A stretch of DNA of 64,000 bases from an uncultured Nitrospira sp. (GTDB lineage Bacteria; Nitrospirota; Nitrospiria; Nitrospirales; Nitrospiraceae), in NCBI GenBank assembly GCA_902500825.1, contig CABVRX010000005.1, forward strand, positions 102,052-166,051, given 5' to 3'. A program made the position numbers and the translations under genes. Positions 62,767-64,000 of this stretch are shown here, in pieces. Positions within the stretch are counted from its first letter, which is position 1, and each line of letters begins with the position of its first letter. Under the pieces are notes generated by a model. That model saw only the letters and a list, made by a program, of their open reading frames with translations, did not search any database and was not told the DNA's origin.

Positions 62767-63724
62767 CCGCTCTCATGTAGAGCAGATAGTTACCCATGCC
62801 GTGATTCGTCTGCGGTTCTTGCAACGGACGGTGATGGACCATCACCATCTCGTACTCGTCACGAGTATTGACGGAGAAGCCCTGCGCGTTTCGATACACC
62901 TGGTGCGACGGAAACGACAGGAATGCTCCGTCCGGCGAGACATCGGGCACTGTCCGGAGCAGCGTTCTCCGCGCGGTCTTGTTTTCCAAGGCGATCAGCA
63001 GTACGTGATCGTGCCCATGCGGATACGCGAATTTCACACAGCCGTCCATCCGGAACTTGAGGGGCGCACGATCCACCTGAACTCCCGGCTTAATCTCGAT
63101 GCCTTCATCGGTCTCGTCAGGCCGCCGTTTGCCGAACTGGCTGTAACAAACGGTATTGACCCCGACCTGGTACACATCCAGCGCCCGCACCTCCGTCCCT
63201 TTTGGCGCCATCTCCATCGTGAAGCTTGCCATCACATCCTTCGTGGGCGGCACCCCGTGATAGAACGCGACGATAGTCATGAGTTTCTCGCCCTTGGTCA
63301 GTTTGACACCGTACCCGGTGGGAAACCGCGTCTTGGCCAGCTCCATACCGGCTCCGGCAAAAAACAAAGGCTCACCTGGGCAGGAGATGCTGTCTCGATC
63401 TCGATTGATCATGAGGATATGGTGCAGGTACTGGCGTGGAAGCGGTGTCCCATCTTTTTGAAAAACAGCCGAATGAAAACCGGTCATGATCATGTCGTCC
63501 GGTACGGTAAAGACATGCTTTGGGAGGCTGGCGACCAGCTCGCCGTCATGTCCCGACGGCAGGTCGATAGGTCCGAAGGTGATGGTGACGCGATCCTTCC
63601 CGAAGGACACGTTGGTCGTCGTCCTGCCTGCCAGCTGCGGCGCGTGATGATCATGCCCGCCGCCAGCCGACACCGTGCCTGTTGTGGTCAACATAACGAA
63701 CAACACAAACGGAAATACCAACAT
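62744..63724 (-). CDS. SURNod19-like exported protein, possible copper-binding
   Basis: A 326-residue exported protein; the ATG at 63724 follows AGGAGGG and starts a clean signal peptide (GTVSAGG). The mature N-terminus has GGGHDHHAPQ, a His cluster. The core (PRQYLHHILMINRDRDSISC, then FPTGYGVKLTKGEKLM) matches the SURNod19 domain, distantly related to copper-dependent peptidylglycine monooxygenases, and YPHGHDHVLLIALENK provides further His. It lies upstream of the giant oxidase on the same strand, separated by about 750 bp, so it may have its own promoter. Confidence 0.72.
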   Translation of the reverse strand: MLVFPFVLFVMLTTTGTVSAGGGHDHHAPQLAGRTTTNVSFGKDRVTITFGPIDLPSGHDGELVASLPKHVFTVPDDMIMTGFHSAVFQKDGTPLPRQYLHHILMINRDRDSISCPGEPLFFAGAGMELAKTRFPTGYGVKLTKGEKLMTIVAFYHGVPPTKDVMASFTMEMAPKGTEVRALDVYQVGVNTVCYSQFGKRRPDETDEGIEIKPGVQVDRAPLKFRMDGCVKFAYPHGHDHVLLIALENKTARRTLLRTVPDVSPDGAFLSFPSHQVYRNAQGFSVNTRDEYEMVMVHHRPLQEPQTNHGMGNYLLYMRAGGCSIAQ

Positions 63725-63959
63725 GAACCCTCCTGGACATGATAACCTCACACCCGCACCCCATAGGCAGAACGCGGGACGGAGGGGTGGTGTCCTCTTG
63801 ACGAAATCTTCAAGATTGGCACCCTTTTTTCGACCCCGTTGTGTGTCTCAAGCCCCTCTGCCGTCAGCCGAGGACGCTGTGGCTCGCTGCGGGCGCTCAG
63901 GCGACCCCCTGTTCACCGGGAACTGGAAAGTCCCCGTCTCCGCCCCCGCGCTGCTGCCG

Positions 63960-64000
63960 TCACCGTGTCACGGTCAGCGTGATCGGGACGGTGCTCGTGC
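63960..64000 (-). CDS. Possible C-terminal end of a beta-sandwich protein (partial)
   Basis: On the minus strand the last bases read TSTVPITLTVTR followed by TGA (63960-63962), which is a typical last strand of an Ig-like or BACON domain. Only 12 residues are in the window, so this is a guess. The 235 bp between it and the SURNod19-like gene shows no gene. Confidence 0.25.
   Translation of the reverse strand, partial: TSTVPITLTVTR

Noticed and set aside
1..64000. CRISPR arrays, tRNA or rRNA genes, intact insertion sequences
   Set aside because: I looked for regularly spaced repeats, cloverleaf-like ends and transposase motifs and saw none; a computed search could still find a small RNA gene.

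Overview
The window looks like a chromosomal segment of a Gram-negative, respiratory, moderately GC-rich bacterium. The closest fit I can suggest is the Nitrospira lineage (Nitrospirota). This is an inference from gene content: several c-type cytochromes, two formylglycine-generating-enzyme-like proteins, a SmbP-type metal-binding protein beside a giant multicopper oxidase, a phosphoketolase/acetate kinase pair, and many small stress-type proteins. No rRNA, tRNA, CRISPR array or intact insertion sequence was seen.

Layout. 0-9.3 kb: the 3' part of a glycogen debranching enzyme gene, an SPFH-domain lipoprotein, then a stress/energy patch (phosphoribosyltransferase, tandem universal stress protein, hemerythrin, CBS protein, small cytochromes, a TsdA-like dihaem cytochrome). 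This patch contains a visible decay zone at 5.4-6.6 kb: a cytochrome gene with a nonsense codon, an acyl-CoA synthetase remnant and an antitoxin without a toxin. 9.7-21.4 kb: a compact lipopeptide biosynthetic operon made of a 3078-residue FAAL-ACP-C-A-PCP-C-A-PCP-TE synthetase, a PvdE/SyrD-type ABC exporter and an Sfp-type phosphopantetheinyl transferase. 21.5-25.3 kb: an Mla-type MCE lipid transport operon. 25.3-32.7 kb: FtsH, a DUF1207-like outer membrane protein, acetate kinase-phosphoketolase, and MarC. 33-39 kb: an outer membrane protein, a methyltransferase, small stress proteins and two receiver-domain regulators, one fused to a headless histidine kinase; a dispersed repeat is present here. 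39.5-47.6 kb: two FGE-like proteins, a TonB-dependent receptor, a CopD-like membrane protein, a pentahaem cytochrome and a TVP38-family protein. 47.6-54.7 kb: a MNT-HEPN pair with the HEPN gene frameshifted, then a type I restriction-modification operon (hsdM-hsdS-rhuM-hsdR) whose hsdR carries an in-frame palindromic insertion. 54.8-63.8 kb: a minus-strand metal/copper gene set with SmbP-like, cupredoxin-like, LolA-like, giant multicopper oxidase and SURNod19-like proteins.

How genes may work together. The synthetase would activate a fatty acid, join it to two amino acids (the second predicted to be glycine) and release the lipodipeptide through a thioesterase with a cysteine nucleophile; the transporter would export it and the Sfp enzyme would prime the carrier domains. 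In the first condensation domain the catalytic second histidine of HHxxxDG is replaced by arginine, which is the main puzzle of this cluster. The second candidate for an undescribed system is the copper operon, where a roughly 1570-residue, internally repeated multicopper oxidase has its copper ligands in a permuted order and is surrounded by other exported, probably metal-binding proteins.
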